The translations under genes were made by a program, and so were the position numbers. DNA of 64,000 nt, from NCBI RefSeq assembly GCF_002285635.2, contig NZ_CP023049.2:3100001-3164000 (forward strand), given 5' to 3'. Below the pieces are notes generated by a model. It saw only the letters and a list, made by a program, of their open reading frames with translations. It made no database searches and was not told the origin of the DNA. Shown here piece after piece: positions 9,039 to 17,572 of this stretch. This DNA is from Chryseobacterium piperi. Lineage in GTDB: Bacteria > Bacteroidota > Bacteroidia > Flavobacteriales > Weeksellaceae. Within the stretch, counting starts at the first letter, position 1. The number at the start of each line of letters is the position of its first letter.

Positions 9039-10235
9039 ATGAAAAAGTTTTCTCTTCTACTAATTTGCAGTTTATTGCTTTTCACAGCATGTAAGAAAGA
9101 TCATGTAGATGCTACGAGTACAAAAACTTTGCAATCAAGTATCAACGATATGGCCTCCAGCCTTTCAACCATTAAACAAATTAAGTTTAATGAGGCACTC
9201 TATATCCTTAAGACTTTTGGAGTAGAGGCAGAAGGTGATGTCAATGAATTGAAAGCTCTAGGTCAGCTTATCAATGGAAAAAAAGTTCCTGAAATCTTAA
9301 CAATGGCTGACGAAGTCGCTCAAAAAAATGGAATTGAATGGGCAAGTACGGCCCCTCCTTCATTAGGAGAAATGAATATTTTTGGAGACGAAAAAGCAAA
9401 AGAAAGTGACCCGAATGATGTTAAAGCCAATTCATTAAGTATTACGACTACCCCATCGGCAGACGATGGTAACGGAGCTACCGCTATTCAGATCATTCCG
9501 AGACTTGTTGATAATGCAGGAAATCCTGTTTCATTTACCGGTGCCGGCTTAGAAACCACGCTAGAAGTATTTAGTAATGGGGTAAAACTTTCTACCGCAA
9601 AAAATCTGATGATAGATAATAATTTTAAAGGGTTTAATTTAAGGTTTTCATCTCTTCTCGCTTCAAAAGTAGTTGATAACAAAATCGACATTACTGTTTC
9701 GGTAAAAACGACTGCAAAAACTTTCAAAATGTCTAAAATTGGACTAGAGGTTAACCCTTCTGCTTTGAAGGTTCCTGCTCCTCCTAAAATAGATTCTGTG
9801 ACCGCAAGTCAGGAACCAAGTGCAGTAGTAGATCCTAATAATCCAACCGGGGTTTCTACTCCTCCTACAACCACAGAACCAGCAGTGACTGCTCCGGCAA
9901 CACCAAAACAACCGGCAGCCGATCCTAAAAATACAGTAAGTAAATTTTTAAATAACGTCAGCTCACAAAATCTTAAAGCTGCATTTGAAGCATCAAACAA
10001 TCCAAACTGGGGAAGCTATGAGTCTTTCTCTAATCCTACTTCCGGATTTGGATCTGTAAAAAATGTAAGTGTTAAAAACATTACTGCTAATGCGGCTAAT
10101 GCCAATAGCTCAAGCGTCAATGCAACCTATGATGTAACTGACAAAAATGGAAAAGTAACTTCTTTGAAAGTAACTTTCGGACTTAAAAATGTAAACGGAG
10201 ACTGGAAAATTTCCAGTTACAAAATCAACCCATAA
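9039..10235 (+). CDS. Lipoprotein with Pro/Thr-rich linker and NTF2-like C-terminal domain
   Basis: 398 residues. The lipobox is FTACKK, so it is lipid-anchored. The N-terminal half has no recognised motif; residues ~250-300 are a Pro/Thr/Ala-rich linker (TPPTTTEPAVTAPATPKQP). The last ~95 residues, ending GDWKISSYKINP, have the look of a DUF4878/NTF2-like cone fold that often closes with a W-K-I strand. It is followed after 5 bp by apt, so the two may be co-transcribed, though no functional link is evident. Role unknown. Confidence 0.7.
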   Translation: MKKFSLLLICSLLLFTACKKDHVDATSTKTLQSSINDMASSLSTIKQIKFNEALYILKTFGVEAEGDVNELKALGQLINGKKVPEILTMADEVAQKNGIEWASTAPPSLGEMNIFGDEKAKESDPNDVKANSLSITTTPSADDGNGATAIQIIPRLVDNAGNPVSFTGAGLETTLEVFSNGVKLSTAKNLMIDNNFKGFNLRFSSLLASKVVDNKIDITVSVKTTAKTFKMSKIGLEVNPSALKVPAPPKIDSVTASQEPSAVVDPNNPTGVSTPPTTTEPAVTAPATPKQPAADPKNTVSKFLNNVSSQNLKAAFEASNNPNWGSYESFSNPTSGFGSVKNVSVKNITANAANANSSSVNATYDVTDKNGKVTSLKVTFGLKNVNGDWKISSYKINP

Positions 10236-10240
10236 ATTAA

Positions 10241-10777
10241 ATGGCTTCACAAGAATTAATTCATCAACTAGAAAATACCATTGAAAATATCCCTGATTTT
10301 CCCATTCCGGGAATACAGTTTAAGGATATCTCTCCCATTTTCCTAAATCCTAAGCTGTATGAAGAGGTTATAGAAGATCTGGTGAAATTCAGTAAGGGAA
10401 AAGTAGATGCCGTTTGCGGGATTGAAAGCCGTGGATATCTTTTTGGAATAGCCATTGCCGTTGCTTTGGAAGTTCCATTTATCCTTATCAGAAAAAAAGG
10501 AAAGCTACCACCGCCAATTATTTCAGAAAAATATGACCTGGAATATGGAAGTGCGGAAATCGAAACCCGTGAAGGACAGATTAAAAACGGCCAGCGAATA
10601 CTCATTCATGATGATTTACTTGCAACCGGAGGAACGACAGAAGCAGCTGCAAAACTTGTTGAAAAACAAGGGGCTAAAGTTGTCCAGTTTAGTTTTTTAA
10701 CTGCCTTAAAGGATTTAAACGGTGATGAAAAATTAAAAAAATTCAATGCCGAGATCTATCATATTTTAGAATATTAA
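10241..10777 (+). CDS. apt: Adenine phosphoribosyltransferase
   Basis: 178 residues, normal length. It converts adenine and PRPP to AMP in purine salvage in the cytoplasm. Diagnostic features are the IPDFPIPGIQFKDISP N-terminal signature, the CGIESRGYLFG segment and the PRPP-binding motif ILIHDDLLATGGTT at about residues 120-133. The start MASQELIHQ lies 5 bp after the upstream lipoprotein gene. No anomalies seen. Confidence 0.96.
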   Translation: MASQELIHQLENTIENIPDFPIPGIQFKDISPIFLNPKLYEEVIEDLVKFSKGKVDAVCGIESRGYLFGIAIAVALEVPFILIRKKGKLPPPIISEKYDLEYGSAEIETREGQIKNGQRILIHDDLLATGGTTEAAAKLVEKQGAKVVQFSFLTALKDLNGDEKLKKFNAEIYHILEY

Positions 10778-10796
10778 ATAATACATTCAAAGTATT

Positions 10797-10826
10797 TTGT
10801 AAATCCCTCAGAAACAATTAAATTTG
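10797..10826 (+). promoter_or_regulatory. Promoter TTG-N19-TAAATTTG
   Basis: TTG at 10797-10799 and TAAATTTG at 10819-10826 are separated by 19 bp, an excellent match to the Bacteroidetes housekeeping promoter. It drives the TPR-protein/ribH pair. Confidence 0.75.
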
Positions 10827-10847
10827 CAATTCAATTTTTAACAATTT

Positions 10848-11555
10848 ATGGCAAAACTTGCAAAGAATGCTCAAAAAGAGCAAGAAGGTAAAGAAACAGT
10901 AGAGTTTTTTAAGGACCTGGACAGAGAGGCTTTAAATACAGAAAAATTCCTTGAAAAATATTCAAAACCACTAGGTATTGTTTTTGGAGCTTTGATTTTA
11001 GGAGTTTTAGGATTTTTTGCTTACAAACAATTTGTTGTAGCTCCTCAAAATGCTGAAGCAGTAAAAACTTTCCTTGCCGCTCAAAAAAATCTTACTGAAG
11101 GTAAAGATAAAGAAGCGCTAGGTGGTAAATCTGCTGCAAACCCAGGTTTTGTAGGAACTTATAATGATTTCTCTTCTACAGATATTGGGAAGCTTGCTGC
11201 TTATAATGCAGGTTTACTAAAATTTAAAGAAGGAAAATTCCAAGAAGCTTATGATCTTTTAGATAAGTTTTCATCTGATAATAAGACATTAATGGCAATG
11301 AAGTATGGGGCTATGGCAGATGCTCAGTCAGGTCTTAATAAAAATGATGATGCCTTAGCTTTATTAGATAAAGCAGCAACTGCTTCATCAGATCCTTATA
11401 CTACTTATTATTTTACAAGAAAAGCAGGTATTGTAGCATTAGGATTAAAGAAAAATGCAGATGCTAAAAAGTACTTCTCTACAATTGATGAAAAATATCA
11501 GGACTACGATAACGGAATGTCTGATTCTTATATTGAAATGACTAAATATTATTAA
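10848..11555 (+). CDS. Membrane-anchored tetratricopeptide-repeat protein (YfgM-like)
   Basis: 235 residues. A charged cytoplasmic N-terminus (~45 residues) precedes one transmembrane helix (GIVFGALILGVLGFFAYKQFVV), then a soluble region with Ala-rich helical repeats (LAAYNAGLLKFKEGKFQEAYDLL, ALALLDKAATASSDPYTTYY) typical of TPRs. This architecture matches the YfgM family, periplasmic helpers linked in other bacteria to membrane-protein quality control. The gene has its own promoter and is followed by ribH after 2 bp. The exact role in this lineage is not known. Confidence 0.8.
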   Translation: MAKLAKNAQKEQEGKETVEFFKDLDREALNTEKFLEKYSKPLGIVFGALILGVLGFFAYKQFVVAPQNAEAVKTFLAAQKNLTEGKDKEALGGKSAANPGFVGTYNDFSSTDIGKLAAYNAGLLKFKEGKFQEAYDLLDKFSSDNKTLMAMKYGAMADAQSGLNKNDDALALLDKAATASSDPYTTYYFTRKAGIVALGLKKNADAKKYFSTIDEKYQDYDNGMSDSYIEMTKYY

Positions 11556-11557
11556 AA

Positions 11558-12076
11558 ATGGCAACAGTTAATCTTTCGGATTACAAGCCACTTAATATAA
11601 ACAATGCCGAAGATTTTTCTATCGGCATTGTTTTTTCTGAGTGGAATGATTTTGTAACCTACAATCTTCGTGATGCAGCTTTAGAAATCCTTAAAAAAGA
11701 AGGAGTAAAAGACGAAAACATAAAACTTTTTACCGTGCCTGGTGCATTTGAATTAAATTATGCGAGCATGCAGTTGTGTAAAGAGCGAAAATTTGATGCC
11801 GTGATTGCAATAGGATGCATCATTAGAGGAGAAACGCCTCACTTTGATTTTGTATCATCTGCAGTTGCACAGGGAATCAAAGATTGCAACATTTTAACCG
11901 ATACACCAACCATCTTCTGTGTTCTTACAGACGATACAAAAGAGCAGTCTATTGCACGTAGTGGTGGTGATTTAGGCAATAAAGGAGTAGAGGCTGCCGT
12001 TACTGCATTAACGATGATTGATTTTAAAAAGAAATTATCAGATAAAAAAAGCAATATCGGTTTCGGAAACTCTTAA
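11558..12076 (+). CDS. ribH: 6,7-dimethyl-8-ribityllumazine synthase
   Basis: 172 residues. It condenses 5-amino-6-ribitylamino-uracil with 3,4-dihydroxy-2-butanone 4-phosphate, the penultimate step of riboflavin synthesis. Signature segments are FTVPGAFELNYA (about residues 58-69), GCIIRGETPHFDFV (86-99, carrying the active-site His) and the DLGNKGVEAA phosphate-side loop. It lies 2 bp after the TPR gene. No FMN riboswitch is visible upstream; the other rib genes are not in the window. Confidence 0.96.
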   Translation: MATVNLSDYKPLNINNAEDFSIGIVFSEWNDFVTYNLRDAALEILKKEGVKDENIKLFTVPGAFELNYASMQLCKERKFDAVIAIGCIIRGETPHFDFVSSAVAQGIKDCNILTDTPTIFCVLTDDTKEQSIARSGGDLGNKGVEAAVTALTMIDFKKKLSDKKSNIGFGNS

Positions 12077-12088
12077 TACTTAACCATT

Positions 12089-14167
12089 ATGTATCCTAAA
12101 AAAATCAAGCCTTTTATATACCTGGGATTATTCTATCTTCTCGTATCATTAATTTTAAGAGTAGTATTCTTTTTTCATCCGATAACTACTTCTGGTTTTG
12201 GATTTTTAGAGATACTGAAAGTATTATTCATCGGGGTTATTAATGATGCTTTTGTGTTTGTATTAGCCAGCTCATTTTTAGCCTTATACTTTTTATTTCT
12301 TTCAAATGCTAAGTATAAAAGACCTTATGGACATATAATATTAGGAGCCTTAGTGCTCCTTTTTCTCTATATACTACTGATTCCCAATAATATATTTAAA
12401 CAATATGGAGGATCTATAGCCGAGATCGCACTTACTTTTATTGGACTGAAAACATTATTTTTTGCATTAATGCTTTTTCTTCCTTCCAAAAGAATTAAAA
12501 TACGGAATACGCTTTACTTCATTACTCTGTTTTTATATGTACTCCTAATTGTATTTAATGCTGTAAGCGAATACTTCTTTTATAATGAATTTGGCCTTCG
12601 GTATAATTTTATAGCAGTAGATTATCTTATTTACACCAATGAAGTCATAGGAAACATTATGGAAAGCTATCCGGTTATTCCTTTGTTTTTAATCATTGCT
12701 GCTATTACATTTGGAATTACATGGTTCATTTATAAGAAAACAAAAGATGAGCTTATAGATCTACCTAACCTTAAGCAGAAAGCAGTCTTATTGGGTACTT
12801 TTATTCTACTTGTTGTCATTAGCTTAACAGGCTTAAGCTTTACAACACAGATAAAGTCTTCTAATGTATTTGCTGAAGAAATTGAGGCGAATGGACTTCC
12901 TAAGTTTTACTGGGCGTTTACCCATAATGAATTGGATTATTTCCAATTCTATCCTCAGATTGATCAAAAGACCGCTGAAAAAGAATTTTTAAGTCAATAT
13001 GCAGAACCTGTTTTATCAAGAAAAATCACGTCTGACCAACCGGAACTCAAAAAAAATGTTGTCCTTATTTCCATTGAAAGCTTATCTGCTGAATTCATGC
13101 AACATTATGGAAACGATCAGAAAATAACTCCATTTTTAGACAGCTTGGCTAATCATTCCCTGATGTTTACCAATCTGTATGCAACAGGAAACAGAACGGT
13201 TCGCGGATTAGAGGCATTAACGCTCTGCATTCCCCCTACCGCTGGAGAAAGTATTATTAAAAGGGAAAATAATAAAAATAAATTCACAACAGGAAGTGTC
13301 TTTAAATCTAAAGGATATGATGTGAAATTCTTGTATGGTGGTTACAGCTATTTCGATAATATGCAGGATTTCTTTGAAGGTAACGGATACGGAATCGTTG
13401 ACAGAAATAACTTTAAACCTGAAGAAATTACGTTTGCTAATGTTTGGGGAGTAGCAGATGAAGATATGGCCAAAAAGGCAATACAAACCATGAATGCTGA
13501 GTCAAAATCAGGAAAGCCTTTTTTCAACCATTGGATGACTGTTTCCAATCACAGACCATTTACCTATCCTAATGGCAGAATAGACATACCGGGAGATGCC
13601 AAATCAAGAGAAGGAGGTGTAAAATATACCGACTACTCACTCCGTAAGTTTTTTGAAATGGCAAAAAAACAAGACTGGTATAAAAATACAGTATTTGTGA
13701 TTATTGCAGATCATTGTGCATCAAGTGCAGGAAGCACAGCGTTGCCAATGGATAAATATAGAATCCCGGCAATGGTATTTTCTGATGGCTTTATACAACC
13801 TCAGAAGTTTGATCAACTGATGTCTCAGATAGATGTTATGCCTACGGTATTAGGATTACTTAACTTTAATTATCAGTCTAAGTTTTTGGGACAGGATGTA
13901 TTTAAAAAAGAATTTCAGCCTAAGGCATATATTGCAACATACCAAGATCTGGGATTTGTAAAAGATGGATTTCTGACCGTGATCTCACCAGTGAAAAAAG
14001 TGAAACAATATTCACTTTCTCAAAAAGCGAATCAACTGGCTCCTGAATTTAATATTTACTATGATGAGACTCCTGTGAAGAATACCAATCAAAAAATTAC
14101 AGATCAGGCTATCTCAGCATATCAATCAACCTCATACTGGTTAAAAACCAATCAGCTTAACCGTTGA
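12089..14167 (+). CDS. LTA-synthase-family membrane sulfatase-like phosphotransferase
   Basis: 692 residues: about five N-terminal transmembrane helices (to residue ~255), then a periplasmic sulfatase-fold domain. Seen are the nucleophile region ATGNRTVRGLEA near residues 370-380 (Thr as candidate nucleophile), the ESLSAEF entry strand with metal-ligand Glu, and IIADHC near residue 545. The family includes lipoteichoic acid synthase and Gram-negative phosphoglycerol or phosphoethanolamine transferases acting on envelope glycans or lipids. Lipoteichoic acid is not expected in Bacteroidetes, so the donor and acceptor are unknown. It follows ribH by 12 bp. Confidence 0.88.
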   Translation: MYPKKIKPFIYLGLFYLLVSLILRVVFFFHPITTSGFGFLEILKVLFIGVINDAFVFVLASSFLALYFLFLSNAKYKRPYGHIILGALVLLFLYILLIPNNIFKQYGGSIAEIALTFIGLKTLFFALMLFLPSKRIKIRNTLYFITLFLYVLLIVFNAVSEYFFYNEFGLRYNFIAVDYLIYTNEVIGNIMESYPVIPLFLIIAAITFGITWFIYKKTKDELIDLPNLKQKAVLLGTFILLVVISLTGLSFTTQIKSSNVFAEEIEANGLPKFYWAFTHNELDYFQFYPQIDQKTAEKEFLSQYAEPVLSRKITSDQPELKKNVVLISIESLSAEFMQHYGNDQKITPFLDSLANHSLMFTNLYATGNRTVRGLEALTLCIPPTAGESIIKRENNKNKFTTGSVFKSKGYDVKFLYGGYSYFDNMQDFFEGNGYGIVDRNNFKPEEITFANVWGVADEDMAKKAIQTMNAESKSGKPFFNHWMTVSNHRPFTYPNGRIDIPGDAKSREGGVKYTDYSLRKFFEMAKKQDWYKNTVFVIIADHCASSAGSTALPMDKYRIPAMVFSDGFIQPQKFDQLMSQIDVMPTVLGLLNFNYQSKFLGQDVFKKEFQPKAYIATYQDLGFVKDGFLTVISPVKKVKQYSLSQKANQLAPEFNIYYDETPVKNTNQKITDQAISAYQSTSYWLKTNQLNR

Positions 14168-14249
14168 GATAATTAATTTCCGGGAGGTTTGAAAAATAAT
14201 AAGGCAATATCAATATTAGTTTTAAATTTACATATAAAAATTACTTACT

Positions 14250-15107
14250 ATGAAATGGACAGACGATAGAGGCGGAAACGTTGAAGACCGAAGAGGCTCC
14301 GGAGGGGGCGGAGGAATGATCGTTGGAGGAGGATTAGGAACATTAATTATTGCGGCAATCGTTTTCTTTTTAGGAGGAGACCCGTCCAGCATATTAAGCT
14401 CAGGCAGTATGCCGTCGCAAGGCCAGACAGAACAGAGAGAGCTCAATGCCAATGAACAAAAGATTGGCGAAATGGTCGATATGATGAGTGGCTGGAACAC
14501 CCTTACCTGGGATAAGGTTTTTAAAGAAAATGGAATGACTTATGTTGCCCCTAAAGTTGTTCTTTTTGAAGACACTACGCGTTCTGCCTGTGGTACTGCA
14601 CAATCGGCAATGGGCCCTTTCTATTGTCCTGCAGACCAGAAAGTCTATATGGACATGAGTTTCTTTAATGAATTACAACAAAAATTCGGTGCTAAAGTAA
14701 CTGAATTTACCATAGCTTATGTACTCGCCCACGAGGTTGGTCACCACGTACAAACCCTTTTAGGAACAACTCAAAAAGTAGATGCTCTAAGAAGAAGTGG
14801 AAGATATTCTGAAGCGGAAATGAACAGAGTTTCTGTCGCTACTGAATTACAGGCTGATTTTTACGCCGGAGTCTGGGCTAAAAATATAGATGAAGAAAGA
14901 CAGGTTTTGGAACCTGGAGACATTCAATCAGCTATAGATGCTGCCCAGGCAGTAGGAGATGATAACATCCAGAAAAGAGCTCAGGGATATGTTAATCAGG
15001 AAAGCTTCACTCATGGTTCTTCAGCCCAACGTAAAGAATGGTTTATGAAAGGTTATAATACCGGTGATATCCGACAGGGAGACACTTTTAATCAGCTTTT
15101 GAAATAA
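14250..15107 (+). CDS. Neutral zinc metallopeptidase (YpfJ family)
   Basis: 285 residues. The N-terminus has the family signature KWTDDRGGNVEDRRG, followed by a Gly-rich segment and one transmembrane helix (about residues 28-48). The zinc motif HEVGHHVQ is at about residues 162-169; a downstream Glu in TELQADFYAGVWA is the likely third ligand. The catalytic domain probably faces the periplasm. Substrates of this family are largely unknown. It is a monocistronic gene ending in a long hairpin. Confidence 0.92.
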   Translation: MKWTDDRGGNVEDRRGSGGGGGMIVGGGLGTLIIAAIVFFLGGDPSSILSSGSMPSQGQTEQRELNANEQKIGEMVDMMSGWNTLTWDKVFKENGMTYVAPKVVLFEDTTRSACGTAQSAMGPFYCPADQKVYMDMSFFNELQQKFGAKVTEFTIAYVLAHEVGHHVQTLLGTTQKVDALRRSGRYSEAEMNRVSVATELQADFYAGVWAKNIDEERQVLEPGDIQSAIDAAQAVGDDNIQKRAQGYVNQESFTHGSSAQRKEWFMKGYNTGDIRQGDTFNQLLK

Positions 15108-15122
15108 AGGTTTTAACAGCAT

Positions 15123-15162
15123 ATAAAATAGGCTATCTCAAAAATGAGATAGCCTATTTTAT
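15123..15162. terminator. Bidirectional terminator, 18-bp perfect stem
   Basis: Stem 15123-15140 pairs perfectly with 15145-15162 around an AAAA loop. It sits between convergent genes (metallopeptidase and GLPGLI) and has A/T runs on both sides. Its core (GGCTATCTC...GAGATAGCC) resembles the hairpin at the left end of the IS1182-type elements in this window. Confidence 0.9.
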
Positions 15163-15175
15163 TTATTATATTATT

Positions 15176-16024
15176 TTATTGCAATTCGATTGGATTCGTA
15201 TTTTTCTTATTCTCCTCTTTTACCCTTTCTTCCATCCTCTTTCTCATATCACCAGGGTTCCGGTTTCCTCCACCTCTGCTTGCTCCTCCGATAACTACCG
15301 TCTGTGCAAAACGGCCACCTCCTCCACTTTGATTCATGAAAGACATAGGGTCTGTTTTAAATTTTTCCTGCTGCTTCAAAAAATCAGTTCTTTTCACTTT
15401 GATAATACTTCCTCTCTGATTTAAACCAGCTACAGAAGCAACTTTATAATTTCTCATCAAATCAAAAGAATAGTCTCCCTGGCCATCTTCCACTTTTACA
15501 ATCAATCCTGGAAGGCCATTAAATTTATACGGCCCATCCTGATATGGCAGATCAGTAGTAAACCATGCCGTCCATTTTCTTCCTGCAAATTCAGTTTCAG
15601 CTTTCTGAACTTTATACTCTCCTATTTTTGTCGTTTCAGATGAAATTTTCCAATTCAATGGACGATCCTCTTCATAAGAATAGGTATCTCTTCCTAATCT
15701 GTCTTTAAAATAAACTTTTTGATTTTTTTTATCTTTTTCTACAGAATAATTAATATTAGATCTCAAACCTTCCATTTGATCTCTATTGAAGCTGATTGCT
15801 CCACCACTCTGAAAGGTTTTCTGCATAATAGAATCTCTTTTTACTCTGTTTTCAGAATAAAAAAGAGACTTATCCTGTGTAATATCCAGATATGCATTTT
15901 CAGTTTTTATGTTACTTTTATTAGCTGCATCAGGCTTCATAGTAACCTGATATACAAACCTATTAGCCTGTGCAAAAATATTTTGCATAAACAGAACTAA
16001 AGTAATGATACCTAATTTTTTCAT
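15176..16024 (-). CDS. GLPGLI family secreted protein, copy 1
   Basis: 282 residues with a signal peptide ending at IFAQ. The name-giving motif GLPGLIVKVED is present in context YKFNGLPGLI, preceded by the conserved WTAWFTTDLPYQDGPY stretch. The family is restricted to Bacteroidetes; it is exported, and its function is unknown. The C-terminus is Gly/Arg/Asn-rich (SGGGGRFAQ, RGGGNRNPGDMRKRMEE) and ends in NPIELQ, matching the NPIELNK end of its upstream neighbour. Just 3 bp separates it from that paralogue, indicating one operon and a tandem duplication. Confidence 0.88.
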   Translation of the reverse strand: MKKLGIITLVLFMQNIFAQANRFVYQVTMKPDAANKSNIKTENAYLDITQDKSLFYSENRVKRDSIMQKTFQSGGAISFNRDQMEGLRSNINYSVEKDKKNQKVYFKDRLGRDTYSYEEDRPLNWKISSETTKIGEYKVQKAETEFAGRKWTAWFTTDLPYQDGPYKFNGLPGLIVKVEDGQGDYSFDLMRNYKVASVAGLNQRGSIIKVKRTDFLKQQEKFKTDPMSFMNQSGGGGRFAQTVVIGGASRGGGNRNPGDMRKRMEERVKEENKKNTNPIELQ

Positions 16025-16027
16025 CTT

Positions 16028-16963
16028 TTATTTATTTAATTCAATTGGATTTTGGATCGTATTATTCTTGAAAGAGAAATTCCCCTGATTACTGATCGGA
16101 TTTGACATTGGCATAGACTCACCTCCCATTCCTCTGCGAGGCATTCCTTGGCCCCCGGCACCACGACCTCCACCTTTCATTCCTCCACCTCGTCTTCCTC
16201 CGCCCGAGCCCATATCTCCTCTCTCATTACCCAGCATAGCTGTTTTTCTGTTTCCGTTTAGTTCCAACTCTATGGCTGCTTTGTCACCTGTAAAATTAAT
16301 TCTGGTACTTTCTTTAGCTTCAGGACTTATTTTTTCTTCATAAGAATTTTGAATGATAACTTTCTTGGCAAGATCAAACTTATAATCCCCTCTCTCATCT
16401 TCCAGTTTTACAATCAGCCCTGGTAATCCACCGAATTTATATGGTCCGTCTGAAACAGGAATATCTTTTGCAAACCATGCAGTCCATGTCCTTCCTCCAA
16501 AACTGGTAACTGCCTTTTGAGCAGAATAACCGTTCTGATTCTCGGTAACATTTGTTATTTCCCACTTTATAGGCCGATCTTCCAGATAATAAATTTGCCT
16601 CCCGCCTACTCTGTCGTAGTAATATATTTTCTTCTCAGGGATATTTTTAGTAATAAAGTATTCAAAAAAAGAAAGCTCCATCTTTTTTTCCAGTCCTGTT
16701 TTTATAAAATCTTTATTATCTTTTTTCCGATCATCCTTTGCCTGCAACTTAAAAGTGGTTAATAAAGAATCTTTTATCAATTTATGTTCACTGATAAATA
16801 AAGACCGGTTTCCTTTAACATCCAGAAATGTTCTTTCAGTCTTCAGGCTTACAAGATTAATAGAATCCGGGTTAATAGAAGTTTCATAAATATATCTTAC
16901 CGTCTGTCCATAGGACATTGTTAGTAAAAAGAATACAAAAAAGACAGATAATTTCTTTTTCAT
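16028..16963 (-). CDS. GLPGLI family secreted protein, copy 2
   Basis: 311 residues, signal peptide ending at SYGQ. Contains GLPGLIVKLED and the WTAWFAKDIPVSDGPYKF block shared with the adjacent copy. Near the C-terminus is a strongly Gly/Arg-rich, Met-containing stretch (about residues 250-285: GSGGGRRGGGMKGGGRGAGG and onward) before the conserved tail ending NPIELNK. First gene of the two-gene operon. The Gly/Arg tract is longer than in copy 1 and looks disordered. Function unknown. Confidence 0.88.
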   Translation of the reverse strand: MKKKLSVFFVFFLLTMSYGQTVRYIYETSINPDSINLVSLKTERTFLDVKGNRSLFISEHKLIKDSLLTTFKLQAKDDRKKDNKDFIKTGLEKKMELSFFEYFITKNIPEKKIYYYDRVGGRQIYYLEDRPIKWEITNVTENQNGYSAQKAVTSFGGRTWTAWFAKDIPVSDGPYKFGGLPGLIVKLEDERGDYKFDLAKKVIIQNSYEEKISPEAKESTRINFTGDKAAIELELNGNRKTAMLGNERGDMGSGGGRRGGGMKGGGRGAGGQGMPRRGMGGESMPMSNPISNQGNFSFKNNTIQNPIELNK

Positions 16964-17004
16964 TATTTTCTTTTATAGATATAAAATACCGATTAAAGTT
17001 AAAT

Positions 17005-17012
17005 CAAAAATA
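17005..17012 (-). promoter_or_regulatory. Probable -7 element TATTTTTG of the GLPGLI operon
   Basis: On the minus strand TATTTTTG matches TAnnTTTG and lies about 40 bp before the first GLPGLI start codon. A TTG at the usual distance is not seen. Confidence 0.45.
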
Positions 17013-17117
17013 CAATTTACAGAGCCCAAAAAAGAAACTTACATCACTTTTAGTATTAACAATCATGTTTATCGTCTGCTTAGAATGATCCGAATTATTA
17101 AAATAGATATCTTCAAT

Positions 17118-17148
17118 TTGAGATTGCGGAAATTAGTTCGTATTTTTG
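17118..17148 (+). promoter_or_regulatory. Promoter TTG-N20-TATTTTTG before the suf cluster
   Basis: TTG at 17118-17120 and TATTTTTG at 17141-17148 with 20 bp between them, about 28 bp before the start codon of the A-type carrier gene. Confidence 0.7.
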
Positions 17149-17176
17149 CAACATTAAATCATTCTAAATAAATACA

Positions 17177-17506
17177 ATGATAACAGTATCAGATCAAGCG
17201 AAGGCAAAAGCTATCCAACTTATGACGGAGGAAGGCTTTAACCCTGCTGAAGATTATATAAGAGTGGGGGTGAAAAGTGGAGGGTGCTCTGGTTTGGAGT
17301 ATGTTTTAAAATTTGACAACCAAAAAGCAGAAACAGATCAAATTATTGTAGACAATGATGTGAAAATTGTTGTAGACAAAAAATCTATCCTCTATTTAGC
17401 GGGTACAATTCTTGAATATTCAGGAGGTTTGAACGGAAAAGGGTTTGTTTTTAACAATCCTAATGCATCCAGAACATGTGGTTGTGGAGAGAGTTTTTCT
17501 CTATAG
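17177..17506 (+). CDS. A-type Fe-S cluster carrier (HesB/IscA/SufA family)
   Basis: 109 residues. The three conserved cysteines are present: C37 in SGGCSGLEY and C101 and C103 in TCGCGESF. These bind or relay an Fe-S cluster to client proteins. Placement 66 bp before sufB argues for the SUF-associated SufA role. It has a clear promoter; the following spacer contains an inverted repeat without a T-run, so read-through into sufB is likely. Confidence 0.94.
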   Translation: MITVSDQAKAKAIQLMTEEGFNPAEDYIRVGVKSGGCSGLEYVLKFDNQKAETDQIIVDNDVKIVVDKKSILYLAGTILEYSGGLNGKGFVFNNPNASRTCGCGESFSL

Positions 17507-17511
17507 ACACT

Positions 17512-17547
17512 AGATATCAGCTGCCAGACAGTAATCGTCTGATATCT
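17512..17547. repeat. Inverted repeat AGATATCAG / CTGATATCT between sufA-like gene and sufB
   Basis: AGATATCAG at 17512-17520 and CTGATATCT at 17539-17547, spaced by 18 bp. The spacer is GC-richer than the usual intergenic DNA here, and there is no T-run. It may be a decayed dispersed intergenic repeat or a transcript-processing hairpin. Confidence 0.45.
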
Positions 17548-17572
17548 GACTTCTAACATCTAAAAAAATATA

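Noticed and set aside
10455..10700. 81-codon plus-strand reading frame inside apt
   Set aside because: It overlaps apt in another frame; apt motifs are intact, so this is a shadow.
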